A stretch of DNA of 58,853 nt from Cymbomonas tetramitiformis. Lineage: Eukaryota > Chlorophyta > Pyramimonadophyceae > Pyramimonadales > Pyramimonadaceae. Under the pieces are notes generated by a model. The model searched no databases, was not told where the DNA came from, and saw only the letters and a program-made list of their open reading frames with translations. Location of the stretch: the NCBI GenBank assembly GCA_001247695.2, contig LGRX02034680.1:1-58853 (forward strand). The letters run 5' to 3'. The position numbers and the translations under genes are program-made. Each line of letters starts with the position of its first letter. The first letter of the stretch is position 1. This document shows, one piece after another, positions 21,385 to 33,506 of this stretch.

Positions 21385-21905
21385 ACATGTGATTCACTCG
21401 TGCACTCGGCCCTCCCATGCCCCCGATTGGGTGAGTGTGTCCAGGGCCCTAGGAATCGCCCAAGACTTCTCTCAGGAGAGCCCCTGCTAGGTGCAGGATT
21501 GGGTGGAGGCTGCTGCTGAGGAAGCTTCTGCGCTCCAAAGAGGAAGCTACTATCCGTTAGCCGTGAAGCCAGAGAGGCTCAGTCAGAGAGGCACGGAACT
21601 AGCCGCGCAGCTTCAAAGCAGCAGCCTGCTCCCTGACAGACTATGCGACACTCATCCAGCCAAAGGCTCGGGAGTAATGGAGACAGATGGGAAAGAGCTC
21701 GCCAGAGAGGCTAGAGCTACGGGAGAAAGCTAGCCAGAGAGGCTGTAGCTTGGGAGAAGAGGAGAGGAATAAGACTTGCTAGACTAACTGTAATTTCTAA
21801 GGAAACTAGCAAGCATCCATTCCTGCTCGTTTCTTGCGGTGTTGTTGCGTGTGTGCACCCTGCTTGCATTTTGGTTTCTGGAATAACCCCGCGTGTTGAT
21901 GGGCT

Positions 21906-22181
21906 CTAGACACAGCATAATCGCGCACAGCTCTTTGATTGTCTCCAAGTGCACAACGGCAAAGGTGATCCCAGAAAGTTGCACCTGAGATTCTCAATCT
22001 CACTCAGCACGTCCTGCATCGCCCTGCTCCATGCCGGCAGCTGACTTGCGGCATCCTGGGCGCTGCCAACATATTGCTTAGCTTGACTCAGCCAGGCGAG
22101 CGCTAGGCCGCACTCCTTCTGCTCATGCGCCTCCTGTGCGAGATACCTGTCACACATCTCACACTTGGGGGGGGGCATCAA
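21906..22181 (-). CDS. small hypothetical protein with a Cys/His cluster
   Basis: A 91-residue minus-strand frame opens with MMPPPKCEMCDRY and contains C-x2-C-x8-H-x4-C near residues 7-24, then an amphipathic helix-rich segment. It could be a zinc-binding exon or a gag remnant. It has no recognised family and could be fortuitous. Confidence 0.25.
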   Translation of the reverse strand: MMPPPKCEMCDRYLAQEAHEQKECGLALAWLSQAKQYVGSAQDAASQLPAWSRAMQDVLSEIENLRCNFLGSPLPLCTWRQSKSCARLCCV

Positions 22182-22405
22182 AAAAATCCGTTACTCTGCC
22201 GGAAAATTGCAAACAGTTCACATGTTGTACCACCTGTAGCCACCTGCCACTATTGTGATACTACATGTGTTTGTGGAGATGTCCAAAGCCAACGTCTTGT
22301 GTAAGTGGCTCCATTACTCATTGATTCTGGTGACAAGTGGAATGCGTGTGGACAAGGGTCCTCTGAATTCGCTTCATAGGATAGACTTTGATATCTCGGA
22401 GCATT

Positions 22406-22634
22406 GACTGGCCCAGCGGCCCTGGGGGTCAATCGACTGGCCGAGCGGCCCTGGGGGTCAATCGACTGGCCGAGCGGCCCTGGGGGTCAATCGACGGGCC
22501 CAGCGGCCCTGGGGGTCAATCGACTGGCCCAGCGGCCCTGGGGGTCAATCGACTGGCCCAGCGGCCCTGGGGGTCAATCGACTGGCCCAGCGGCCCTGGG
22601 GGTCAATCGACTGGCCCAGCGGCCCTTCACTGGA
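22406..22634. repeat. 29-bp minisatellite, 8 copies
   Basis: gactggcc(c/g)agcggccctg recurs at 22406, 22435, 22464, 22493, 22522, 22551, 22580 and 22609, with strict 29-bp spacing and no variable spacer. The open frames across it are incidental. Confidence 0.95.
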
Positions 22635-22845
22635 CACTCCGCAAAGCGCAACATTGAACAGGATACCAAAGTCACAGAGAGAGCCATCCAGTGAAAGCCG
22701 CTCTTCGTTGAACCCAGAATTAAGCAGGAGGGATGGGCGGACACATTCGAGAGAGGCCGCTGCGTGATAAGCAACGGAGGTGTGGGGGAATGCTTGTCGG
22801 GCACATAGTGGGACACAGCCACTATGTCCCACTAGAAAGTGGGAG

Positions 22846-23285
22846 ATGCCGTCACCTGCAGGTGGTTGCTTGATGCAGGGCGCTGGCCAGGGCGAGATAG
22901 ATGCCGTCACCTGCAGGTGGTTGCCTGATGCAGGGCGCTGGCCAGGGCGAGATAGATGCCGTCACCTGCAGGTGGTTGCTTGATGCAGGGCGCTGCCCAG
23001 GGCAAGATAGATGGCGTCACCTGCAGGTGGTTGCCTGATGCAGGGCGCTGGCCAGGGCGAGATAGATGCCGTCACCTGCAGGTGGTTGCCTGATGCAGGG
23101 CGCTGGCCAGGGCGAGATAGATGCCGTCACCTGCAGGTGGTTGCCTGATGCAGGGCGCTGGCCAGGGCGAGATAGATGCCGTCACCTGCAGGTGGTTGCC
23201 TGATGCAGGGCGCTGGCCAGGGCGAGATAGATGCCGTCACCTGCAGGTGGTTGCTTGATGCAGGGCGCTGGCCAGGGCGAGATAG
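22846..23285. repeat. 55-bp minisatellite, 8 copies, with a 12-bp palindrome
   Basis: The unit starts atgccgtcacctgcaggtgg at 22846, 22901, 22956, 23011, 23066, 23121, 23176 and 23231. Each copy contains the perfect palindrome cacctgcaggtg. Copies differ by one to a few bases. Confidence 0.95.
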
Positions 23286-24545
23286 ATGGTCAAACGCGGC
23301 GGAACGCAATTTAAGTGCTGCACATTTTCCTTCAATGTTTTACTCGCCTGCAAGGATCCCGTCAACAAGCCACTAGTCGAAGCAACGCATGCAAGGCGGA
23401 GGCGATTAGTGCCGCGCAGTTCCACGGGAGGCCCCACAACATCTCAGGAGCAAAACCTTTCTCCCAGGCCATTCGCGTGGACACAATCCCCCAACCAACG
23501 AGCCAAAGATCAAAGGGTGCAGAACCAACGAGCCAAAGATCAAAGGGTGCAGTTGCGCAAGGATCGACGAGGCCCTATCTGCAGCGCACTGAGCACACAA
23601 GAGACCCCGACATTCGCAATGGCCCGCTCGATCCGAATGTCGCCTTCCGAAACCAAATTCTAGTGTGCTCGGTCCGGGAAAAACCTATCAAAAGCTCAGT
23701 TTCGATGCTCTAGGCTCAACCATGACAATGCTGGTTTTGGCGTAGAGTATCCCTATTCCAATCTACCGAGAGATCTCACGCCCTGTGCGGCTTCAACCCT
23801 CACAGCATGACCACATGTGTTCCTCAGCCCTCACAGCATGACCACGTGTGTTCCTCAGCCCTAAACACGCACGCACAATGCACTTGTTTGCTCCCCGTGA
23901 ATCGTGAATTGTGAAAATCTCAACGGAGCTTCACTTGTTTGCATGCCCCTCTGAGGCTGCCTGAGATGATCAGTGTGCATGGTTCCCCGGGTTGCGAGGC
24001 CGGGTGTTACTTTGCTGCCCTTGGTTTGGACCGATAGGGTTTACATCTACCCCGAGTGGTAGGACCAGGGAGGGTCTCCACTAACTACAAGAGTGCTCGA
24101 CTCCTCCCTTGAATTTACGCATTTTAGGCCCCCTCCATCAATGTGGGGGGGGGGGAGGGGGGGTTAGACGATGAGGCATTTTGCTGTGAAGATTTCCAGC
24201 AAAATCTCCAAGTACCGCCGCCCCTGACACTTGAGTGCCTCATGCATTACTCTGTCCGCCCCTTGACTTGATTGATTACTAGGCCAGTCGATCTTAAAGT
24301 CTCCCCTAGGCCAACATGGAATGAGGGGGAACTGAGCGTGTATGGTGCGTCATGACTCGTGAGTCAAGTTGACGATCTTCAGATAAATCGAGCAAGCAGA
24401 GACAGGCAAAGAGACATTTCCCCCGGAGGTAAAGGCGGAGATGCCAAGTAAAAAATGGACGATGAGTCGCCGGAGAACATCACTACACACGCCGCCCATC
24501 TACCGCCGAGAAGCTCACATGATACCCCTCTGCTCTTTGTAAGGG
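23286..24545. other. intergenic with minor repeats
   Basis: Two copies of a ~26-bp word (ccaacgagccaaagatcaaa) lie at about 23496-23550, and two of a ~30-bp word (cctcacagcatgaccac) at about 23790-23862. A G-run lies at 24145-24170. No gene is recognised. Confidence 0.55.
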
Positions 24546-24547
24546 TG

Positions 24548-25118
24548 CGGTTTGGTGACAAATAGATTGTGCATATTGTGCATTTTACATCAAGGAATCA
24601 AGATCTGTTAGTACTGGGAAATGATTCGGCAAATCTTGAATTTTTTAAAAAATCGTGGAAGTGTATTTTATATATTGTAATTGAGATGATTGTATACAGA
24701 TTGGGTAGAAGTCTTACCCCCATGCGAGTCCTCAGTCGTCGCCGATGATAGTGGAATATCATTGCAACCGATCGTTGATGCATGACCATACAATTGTTTG
24801 ATCGGGAATCCATATAATGTACAGTATACCTCGATAGCTCTTGCCAAATCCATGGCTTTGGCCAGTATCATGGATTCCCGATCAAACAATTGTATAGTCA
24901 TGCATCAACGATCGGTTGCGATGGTATTCCATCATCATCAGCAACGAATGAGGACTTGCAGGGGGGTAAGACTTCGACCCAACCATCTCAATCACAATAT
25001 ATAAAATATACTTCCACGAATCATATCAAATATTTGCCAAATCATTTCCCAGAACTAACAGATCTTGATTCCGTGATGCAAAATGCACAATATGCACAAT
25101 CTATTTGTCACCAAATCG
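24548..25118. repeat. long inverted repeat (foldback), arms about 250-266 bp
   Basis: The left arm 24548-24813 (starting cggtttggtgacaaatag) is the diverged inverse of 24870-25118 (ending ctatttgtcaccaaatcg), separated by about 56 bp. It probably represents a foldback or MITE-like transposon, or a hairpin RNA source. No coding capacity is evident. Confidence 0.9.
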
Positions 25119-25237
25119 CGTTTATCTCTTCACCGGAATCAATCGCCTGCTCTTTATAAGGACGAACCTGGGCAAATCGCATACTTACTGGCTAACTTAC
25201 TCGACATCAAAACATCTATCGCGGTGTTGCGTGCTAA

Positions 25238-25576
25238 CTACATATCCTCGTGTCCCCATGAACGCATTTCCATGAAGCTTCTGTGTTGAGAAGAAGTTCA
25301 CCTCTGTGGCTTCCAACTGCACGTGGCACGCAAGTTCCTCAAGCACTCATGTCTTCCATTTCCAAGCCTGGGTTTGTAGCGAGGCGCTGCATGACTTAAC
25401 GATATTGACGTACTTGCGAGCAGTGCAACGCCCCGCTACACACCCAGGCTTGAAAGTGGAAGACATGAGTGTTGAGGAACTTGCGTGCCATCTGGAGTTG
25501 GAAGCCACACAGGTAAACTTCTTCTCAACACAGAAGCTTAATGGAAATGCGTTCATGGGGATATGAGGACATGTAG
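25238..25576. repeat. second long inverted repeat, arms about 144 bp
   Basis: 25238-25381 is the inverse of 25434-25576 at roughly 90% identity by eye, with a 52-bp loop. The arms contain gaagcttctgtgttgagaag-type sequence. The element lies 120 bp downstream of the first foldback but is unrelated in sequence. Confidence 0.9.
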
Positions 25577-26640
25577 ACACCACGCAACTTCTTGCAATGC
25601 CACAATCGGGTGGGCGGTCAGGTTTGAAATTCGTCAACGAATCGTCGACCAAACATGATTGCATTCGCGACTCGCGAGGCGGTTGACGGACTTGTCGGAA
25701 GAGCAAATCGAAATGCGGTGGCGAAGTCGAAAGAGCTCGACGTAAGCATTTAGCATGGATGTGGCCTAATGGAGATCTCAAGATCTGCAATGCTCGTAAT
25801 CAATAAGGATGAAAGATTAATCAATGATAATCTTCTACTCACCTCCCCATTGACGGAGGGGCTAAACGGCGTTAGAAAATTCCAAGGGAGGATACGAGCA
25901 CGCTTGAAGGCAAGGGAACGCCACATTGTTGCGGAAGAAGGGCCTTATACCTTTCTGTATAGGGACCAGGCACCTTTGTGTAAAGCGGCTAGTAAGTTGT
26001 CGCTTCTGCAGCAGACACGCCCCAGCCCCGGACACCTGGCAAGCTTGAATCATGCACCACTGCAAGTCTCGTCATGCCGGCGCTGGCCTGATCTCATACC
26101 GGCTAAGGAAATGCCAAAGGGCCGCTCAAAGACTTGGCAAGGAGTAGTGTTATACTGTTACATGCTCTCATGCCATGACAGCATCTCGACCAAATTTAAG
26201 AATGCTAATTGCCATTTACCCCTCTGGGATTGTGTCTGCCAGCATGGCGGCGCATCTTGGTCCAAGCTTGGACGATCCAGCTTGTCGACGCAACACGCGG
26301 CCCGATTGTTGAAGCGGGCGACCGGCGTGTGCTCTAGCGTAAGCCATTGGTTGCAAAATTAGTTTAGGTAAAAGCAAAATGAATCGAGTGGGCCAAACTC
26401 CGCATGAATTTAAAATAATGCAATTTCCAAGATCATCGCTTCAAGTGAAAATCATTCTGAGCCTGGGAATGATATTTAAGGTTACCCTATTTTCATGATA
26501 ATCAGGTGAATCAAATCTTCACTGGCCATCCAAGTTGTTGTAGATAAATTACGCGGAGCAACCACTATTTCAAATTGCGCCACGGAAGCATCCATGGCAT
26601 GTCCGCACTGCCTCGGTTGACGTCACAAAGCTTCACCTCG
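25577..26640. other. intergenic, no gene recognised
   Basis: A 197-codon plus-strand frame (25769-26362) has no family resemblance and no splice context. I do not call it a gene. Confidence 0.45.
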
Positions 26641-26645
26641 GCTCG

Positions 26646-26970
26646 TGGGATCACAGGGGGATCGCGGAGAGATCGCAAAGGGGTCACAGGGGGATCACAG
26701 GGGGATCCAACGGAGGATCACAGGGGGATCACAGAGGGATCATAGAGGGATCACAGGGATCATAGGGGGATCACAGAGTGATCACAGGGGGATCACAGAG
26801 GGATCGGGGGATCACAGAGGGATCATAGAGGGATCACAGGGATCATAGGGGGATCACAGAGTGATCACAGGGGGATCACAGAGTGATCACAGAGGGGTCA
26901 CAGGGGGGTCACAGGAGGACAACAGGGGGATCATAGAGGGATCATAGGGGGATCACAGAGGGGTCACAGG
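26646..26970. repeat. irregular GGGATCACAG array
   Basis: Words of the type gggggatcacag/agggatcatag repeat at 9-13-bp spacing. A related cluster is at 27790-27905. Confidence 0.9.
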
Positions 26971-28132
26971 GATTGAGATTTATAGCATATGAATTGGGCG
27001 ATTGCAGAGTTAGAGTTTAGGGACAGGCTTTGCCCCTGGGGCCTGAACGTCCTAGATCCGGGCTGAGTTGGCCTCCAATGCCATCGGATAAAGTGGTTTT
27101 GATCGTATGGCCTTGATGGAGGCTTGGTTGCTTGCCTTGCCAGGACGTCTCTTGTGTTAGCTTCAACTGTTTCTTCGACGATCAAGCTCGTCATCAATCC
27201 GTAGGATCATATGATCGCGGTTAGATCGGATGTCACCCGTCATTCACCTTTCGGGTTGTGCGCACAGTGCTCCGCTCTCAAAAGTCAAAATCGACATTTC
27301 TTGCTTGCTTGTCACTTTCGAGGCTCGCAGGTGCCACGTGGCCCCCAGCTCGAACTTTCTTTCTTACCACCCTCATGCCCAGCCAACAAGGTGTGTGGGG
27401 TGGGGACTGGCATCGAGGGGAGCTGGTGGGGGCGGACTAGCTGCGCAGCCTCGTTGGAACCGGAGAGCAGCTTGCCCGAGGCCGCGTGTAGCTAGCTAAT
27501 GAGTCTGAATACTTGCTAGACCGCTCGATGCATTTAGACTGGCGCCTCTGTGGAGCCGATGCAGTCGCCGGAGATGATAGCAGTCGACTGGCTAGACACA
27601 CTTGCCCTCTAGCCTAGGCCAGTCACCTGACAGACTAGCCGACACCCAAACAGCCGATGCGACACCAGCAGGACAGTTCCCGAGCGATGATTCGATTTGC
27701 CAGAATGCATTGCTTGCTTGCACTACTGTTCGACGCGGCCTCCTTCCGATGCATCCTGCCCTGACCTGATCATAACCCAAGCGATAACAGGAATCACAGG
27801 GGTCATAGGGGGATCATAGGGGGTTCATAGGCGTCGAAGGGGGATCACATGGGGTATAGGGGGATTGCACAAGGGTCACAGAGGGATTACAGAGGGGTCA
27901 CTGGGTGATCATAAGGGATTCCGGAACTCCCTAAACTGTGTGCAAATACCCCTGCCGCTCTGCAGCACGCGCTGCTGCCACACCCTGCGCTTGCGCAAGC
28001 GCGATACACTCCATCGCCTCTGCCTGGCAGCAACCCGCCAGCACCGCAACACACCATTAGCCACAACCCAATGTGCACCAATCAAAGAGGAGTTTGAACG
28101 TTGTGTTCCTCTACGGAGCAGCCCACACGGAC
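26971..28132. other. intergenic; second GGATCA cluster at 27790-27905
   Basis: No coding family is recognised. Frames at 27211-27499 overlap in several phases and have no homology I can name. Confidence 0.45.
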
Positions 28133-28252
28133 CGGCTCTTGCCACCTTCTGGGCCACCTTGTTGGCCGGCTCTTGCCACCTTCTGGGCCACCTTGTTGGC
28201 CGGCTCTTGCCACCTTCTGGGCCACCTTGTTGGCCGGCTCTTGCCACCTGAG
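28133..28252. repeat. 34-bp minisatellite, about 3.5 copies
   Basis: ccggctcttgccaccttctg plus ggccaccttgttgg repeats with a 34-bp period. Confidence 0.9.
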
Positions 28253-28689
28253 CTTACTATCTTCTGAACCGGCTCATGTCACACACCTTGTGGGCCGTCT
28301 CTCGCCACTTCCCCTCGCCACCTTCTAGGCTACATCCCGCCACTTGTTCTTCCCACCTTGTGGGGTCATCCCAAAGCTCGCGCCTCCACAAATTAGCCGG
28401 CGTCACCGCGAAACATTATGCAAGAGTAGGGCACCGTCAAACCAGAGGGCTTGTGGTGGGAGGGGTATCCATTATCATATCAGTATATCAGGGACGGTTT
28501 CGGGAAAACTGCACTGAGAGCGAGTATAGTTGTCTCCTAGGCATGAGCAACTGAATTGCTCGGTAGCAGGAGGGACCCCAGCAGAGGGTCGCGCTCAAGC
28601 CCACGTGGCGTCAAGCTTAAGGAGAGCAAGGCCCCACATCGCTACACCTAGAGGACACCTGCAATGCAAGACAAGTTCGTGCAGCACAA

Positions 28690-28870
28690 TGTGGAGAACG
28701 GAAGGTTGCAGTGATAGACCATGGCGGGCGCAAGCTCGCAAGGGCGCTCCGGGGTGAGTGTTTCCAGAAGAGCCGGCAGAGCCTCCGAAGCGAGGAAGGC
28801 GAAAACCCCCGCGGATCGCTTGAGCATCTCGATCGCCTGCGCAGGCTCCGGCCCTCCCGCCCCCCCCACC
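28690..28870 (-). pseudogene. possible exon of a BRO1-domain protein
   Basis: The minus-strand frame reads AIEMLKRSAGVFAFLASEAL, then LTPERPCELAPAM. This pattern (KxAGxFxFL…LPxL…ELxPxM) resembles the BRO1 domain of plant BRO1-like proteins, which act in endosomal sorting. The segment is preceded by a plausible acceptor (attaccag). Downstream sequence does not continue the domain and no other exon was found, so it looks like an isolated or captured exon. The assignment is by remembered pattern only. Confidence 0.3.
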
Positions 28871-28961
28871 TGGTAATCCTGGACACTGGGTGCACCTGAA
28901 CAGACATTGTCATAACCTGTTTTTTGCAGACACTCAACATACCTTCAAAACACTACACTAG

Positions 28962-29210
28962 CAGCGTCTGTGGACGCAGTCCAGCCGGCATCGGCACCCA
29001 CGGCCTCCCAAGCTCCCGCGCTAAATATGGCATTATCATGTTTGTGGACACTGGACCAACCTGGACTGCGCTGGCAGCGTCTGTGGATGCATTCCAGCCG
29101 GCATCGGCACCCACGGCCTCCCAAGCTCCCGCGCTAAATATGGCATTATCATGTTTGTGGACACTGGACCAACCTGGACTGCACTGGCAGCGTCTGTGGA
29201 TGCAGTCCAG
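28962..29210. repeat. 112-bp tandem repeat, about 2.3 copies
   Basis: gcagcgtctgtgga recurs at 28962, 29074 and 29187. The units are almost identical (…ccggcatcggcacccacggc…). Confidence 0.9.
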
Positions 29211-29329
29211 CCGGCATCAGCACCCACGGCCTGCGCAAGGCAACCAATGCACAACGCACCACAAGGATCACTGCAGCACCTTCTTACGTGAGCTGCCGCA
29301 AAGGTTATACTCTGCCATCTCCAGGTGAA

Positions 29330-30086
29330 AAACCAAAAAGGATGAGTCACAAGACTTGGAGGCGCATGGTTAGCTCAATACACACGTGCCGTCGGCAGCT
29401 ATATCGAGCTCTGATGATGCGCCAGGTCAGAGGGAAGTGCCCAGAAGCCCCCATCCTTCGAGTTGTGGTGTTTCCCTATCGCCGTGACTCGGTCTGACGT
29501 CGCCACATGGCTTGACTAGGATAACGTTGCTAAGTTAATCAGACGGCTACGTGCAAATAGTGTGTTGGATAAGCAGTTGGAGAGCAACCTGCATGGCTTG
29601 ATGTTGCATAGTCGCAGCCTTCAGCAAAAGCGTCATCGCACGTTCCTGCAGTGATAATACGATGACTTGGTCCTCGGAGGGGAACGAGCGAATGCTACTT
29701 TGGGGGAGGCGTGCTTGAGGGGTGTTCACTATACACGAGTCACCTCACTGCGCGGTCGCGAAAGAAATAGCGTAGATCCGCTTACAACTTAGAGAATATA
29801 CTGTGAGGGAAAATACAACGTTTGACAAGACGTTGCAAGTCATTTGCAAGTCGCTTTTGAGAGCACAGATGTGCGCCGAGCTTCGCCAACCTGCTGGAGC
29901 GACGTCAAAGTGAAGCAGCGTCGCGAGGAGTCGAGAGAACTCCACTCAAAGGCAAGTTTCTTCTCCTGTGCTTGCTTTTCATTTGCCTCTGTCTTGAGTA
30001 CGAGGTTCTCTAAGAGAGGCAAATAATTGTCGATCCTGAAACATGAATTGCACGCGTGATAAGTTATGGTGTCGAAGTAAGGAAGC
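29330..30086. other. intergenic, no gene recognised
   Basis: Only short frames are present on both strands. No repeats of note. Confidence 0.45.
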
Positions 30087-30500
30087 GTTCAAGGACAGGG
30101 ACCAAACACGGTCCAAAGCAGGAAGGCTCCTGACAGTTTGGCGGACGCCAGCAAGTTCAAGGACAGGGACCAAACACGGTCCAAAGCAGGAAGGCTCCCG
30201 ACAGTTTGGCGGACGCCAGCAAGTTCAAGGACAGGGACCAAACACGGTCCAAAGCAGGAAGGCTCCTGACAGTTTGGCGGACGCCAGCAAGTTCAAGGAC
30301 AGGGACCAAACACGGTCCAAAGCAGGAAGGCTCCCGACAGTTTGGCGGACGCCAGCAAGTTCAAGGACAGGGACCAAACACGGTCCAAAGCAGGAAGGCT
30401 CCTGACAGTTTGGCGGACGCCAGCAAGTTCAAGGACAGGGACCAAACACGGTCCAAAGCAGGAAGGCTCCCGACAGTTTGGCGGACGCCAGCAAGTTCAA
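30087..30500. repeat. 68-bp minisatellite organised as 136-bp dimers
   Basis: aggacagggaccaaacacgg recurs at 30090, 30158, 30226, 30294, 30362 and 30430 (period 68). The units alternate strictly between ctcctgac (about 30128, 30264, 30400) and ctcccgac (about 30196, 30332, 30468). The current array therefore arose by amplification of a two-unit block. Confidence 0.95.
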
Positions 30501-31177
30501 GAGAAGTACAGCGAGAGTAAAGGATTCAGAGTTCTCAGATTGCGAAGGCGACACGAGTAGGTTTAAGAGGAAGCCTACATGGACAATGTCGCGCTCGGCG
30601 AAGAAGAGGGACCCTGATTGTGATGTGCTGCAGCTCGCCAACTGTGCCATCGTCGACGTGTGTGCGCGATTTCAGCGCAAGTGTTGTTGTTCGCGCTAAA
30701 CGCACGAATGAAAACAGTTTTACGAAACCATACACCCGTGACGATCTCACCTGTCCAACTCGCGCAGCGTCTCGAGGGTAAGAGAGTCTGATACTTTGAA
30801 CGCTTTTTCATATGAGAACGGCTTGGTTGTCAAGCAGCTCAAGATTTCTTCGTAGCCCAGTACCATGTAGCTCAACTAGGCGAGTCGGAGTTCGCAAGTG
30901 GCTCACACTAAACCGGTGCAGTTCCACACAGAGAATCACTTTAAGGATACTTGGACTTCTCCATCACTTCGCCTTGAGTGAGCGCTCGTATAAAATTCTC
31001 ATTCGATTGTGTTTCTCTTTCTGTAATGTTTTTCAATCGAATGACTATCGTACGATGAATGATCTAGATTATCTTTATGACTAGATTTTTAAACTCTCGT
31101 CTGGCAAGGTCGAACGAAGGTGCGAGAGCTCTCGTCTGTAGACTGTGACAGTCGAGTGACACCTCTACGTACTTACT
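30501..31177. other. intergenic, no gene recognised
   Basis: Short frames only. A stretch like tatgactag ends an AT-rich segment near 31085. Confidence 0.45.
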
Positions 31178-31375
31178 CTGGAACCCGAGTCTCCGGACCG
31201 AAATAGCGCGAATATTACTTAGGGTTTGTAACGCAGATTGAGCTTATGGGCGTCCGGAGACTCGGGTTCCAGAGACGGGTCCCAGAGTTTAGACGAGCTC
31301 CACAATCATCAAGTAACGCAACCCTCGAATCGAATCGCGGGTAGCCGCGCGAAGCGCGGCTCGTCTAAACTCTGG
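31178..31375. repeat. two successive inverted repeats (20 bp and 17 bp arms)
   Basis: ctggaacccgagtctccgga (31178-31197) pairs perfectly with 31253-31272. ccagagtttagacgagc (31282-31298) pairs perfectly with 31359-31375. The two stem-loops are adjacent with similar loop sizes (55 and 60 bp). Confidence 0.9.
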
Positions 31376-33480
31376 GGACGAGAGTATCTACGTACTAGAC
31401 CTCTGAGCAGAGAGCTTTATATGGACTAAAATATGCATTTAGGGTTTGTAACATTTATGGGGTCCATACTAAAGTGCCGCCCTCACGTGTGGGCAGGCAG
31501 GCCGCGCAGCGGCCGCGCTCGTCGTGGTGTTAGCTAAAATGATTGCTGGTGAGAAAAACCTCTCGTCTGAGGTGAGACTATGGGTGTGAGATAATTCATA
31601 ATAGAGCTCTAGTAGGAAACTATAAAGTAGACCTAACCTGAACGTTCCTAGAGTTGTAGAGCTGCTCGTTTTGACGTTTTCTCATTTCTGGATGAGCATT
31701 CGACTGACGATGCCTTTTTGGAGCTTCGTTTCACGTGAGCCCGGTTTCAGGCGAGGAGTAGAGCCTAGGATGGAGGGTGAACTCGACTGATCAGTTGAAG
31801 CAGTTTGTAAAGTGTGTTGAGCGAACAGCCTGTTTTGTATAAAACTACACTTTCCTAAATAATGGCAGACTTTCAAGGTCAGTACATCTTTCTGGAACCG
31901 CTTATCACGAATACAAGTTCGTTCTGAATTTGATTCCGATCTTGCCTTCTCATATTTCTTTATTTCGCAGTCGCCAAAGTGATTGTGAGTTCCTGCGCTA
32001 AATTGTACTTCTTGTCCTACTTTATTTCACCGCGTTAAATCAAATGCTGCTGGGTATTTCAACTCAGGCTTTCATGCACTTGGGAGAGGTAGGGGCAAAG
32101 TTTCAAAAGAATATCTTACTGACCACTCGCAACAACGAGACAGCGTTGGAGGGCCTGCGCCCACTGGAAGGTACCCCCAATCTTCTCTCGCCTCAATCCA
32201 ATTTCGGAATTGCTTGTCCTCTTCCGTAACCCTTCATCACTCACATTTTGAGAAAGTGAGTTTGACCAGCCTATGTGTGTGCTACGGCTATCAGATGCGT
32301 CTCACGTAGGCTGCTCCTGCGGGTTCGTGTCGTGGCTTTGAAGACAATTATATTGTGGATGCAGAAGAACTCAAGGTGGGAAAAACGCAGACGGACGTGG
32401 AAGGGGTAAGGGTCGGGCGGTCAACTCTCGAATGCAAATCTTGGGTGCAATACAAAGTCATACGGCAGAGACTTACGAACGTGCGATGAGGTGAGACTCA
32501 GAAGCATGTTTCAGGCGACATTTACACACAGAGAGAGAGAGAGAGAGTCGCCTATCATGCTTTTTGAGGTGTTGTGCCATTCGAATCATGGTCCAACATA
32601 GTCATGCCTGCCTTGATCCCTTGATTTTAGTGTTTTAACGACCAGATATTTTTGCACAGAGACGCGAACGATGGTATCACTCCTGGCGCACGGGCTGAAC
32701 CGCGCGCGAGGGCTCTGCCCTCACAAACGAGGTCGCCCGCAGATACCCGACACCAACTTTCCTATGTTCACTGCAGCTATTGAATTTGCAAGCTAGCCGT
32801 CTTTCATAGGGACAAGTAAAATTGGAAAAACTTTAGCCTTGACTTGTCGCTCCTTCGGATGCTGAACTGCGCCTTCCAGCGTGCACAGTGCCATCCATCT
32901 TAGCCTGATCGTTCTAAGTTCCGCTATGCCGCTTAGAGCTTGCAGGCTCAACCTCTTGATGATATGACGGAGAGGCAGGGTTTTGCTGGTGGCCAGCGCA
33001 GTGTCAAGAGAGGTTCCCAGTCCTTGGCACCACGAGGCGCTGCGCCTATCGCAGTCACACCGTCATCCTCCACAACTGCTGTGCACGGGAGAGGCTCCGT
33101 TCCACCGAGAACCAATAATCGACTAGGGGTGATTTAAATGTTCCTTACCCTTGCCCCCTCCCGAGCACCTGAAGCGCCCCTCCTCCGCCTGCAAGCTTAA
33201 CAATAGGTCGACATTAATCGCTCCCTAAAGCAGTCGACGTGAGGCTGACACGAAAGCGCGGCTCCCTAAAGCAGTCGACGTGATTTTGGTCTTTTGGCCC
33301 GCCCGGTGCCCTGCACAAGAACGGCGTCCCCAACTGCTTTGGGTAGCTGCGCCTTAGTCTCATATCTGTGAGCGTCATGCCAAGCTAGCAGGAATTCAAG
33401 ACGTTGAGGCTTGCCGCGCCGGATGCGCCCGGGAGCCTCGTCTGTGCGTGCGGCACCGGGGAAATGTTAAAATCTTGACC
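31376..33480. other. intergenic, no gene recognised
   Basis: It includes a (GA)n run at about 32531-32547 and a duplicated word ctccctaaagcagtcgacgt at about 33222 and 33262. No family was recognised. Confidence 0.45.
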
Positions 33481-33506
33481 AGGTGTGTGTGTGTGTGTGT
33501 CACCGG

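Noticed and set aside
22388..22694. Plus-strand repeat proteins over the 29-bp array
   Set aside because: All frames stay open because the unit lacks stops. There is no start context or flanking coding sequence.
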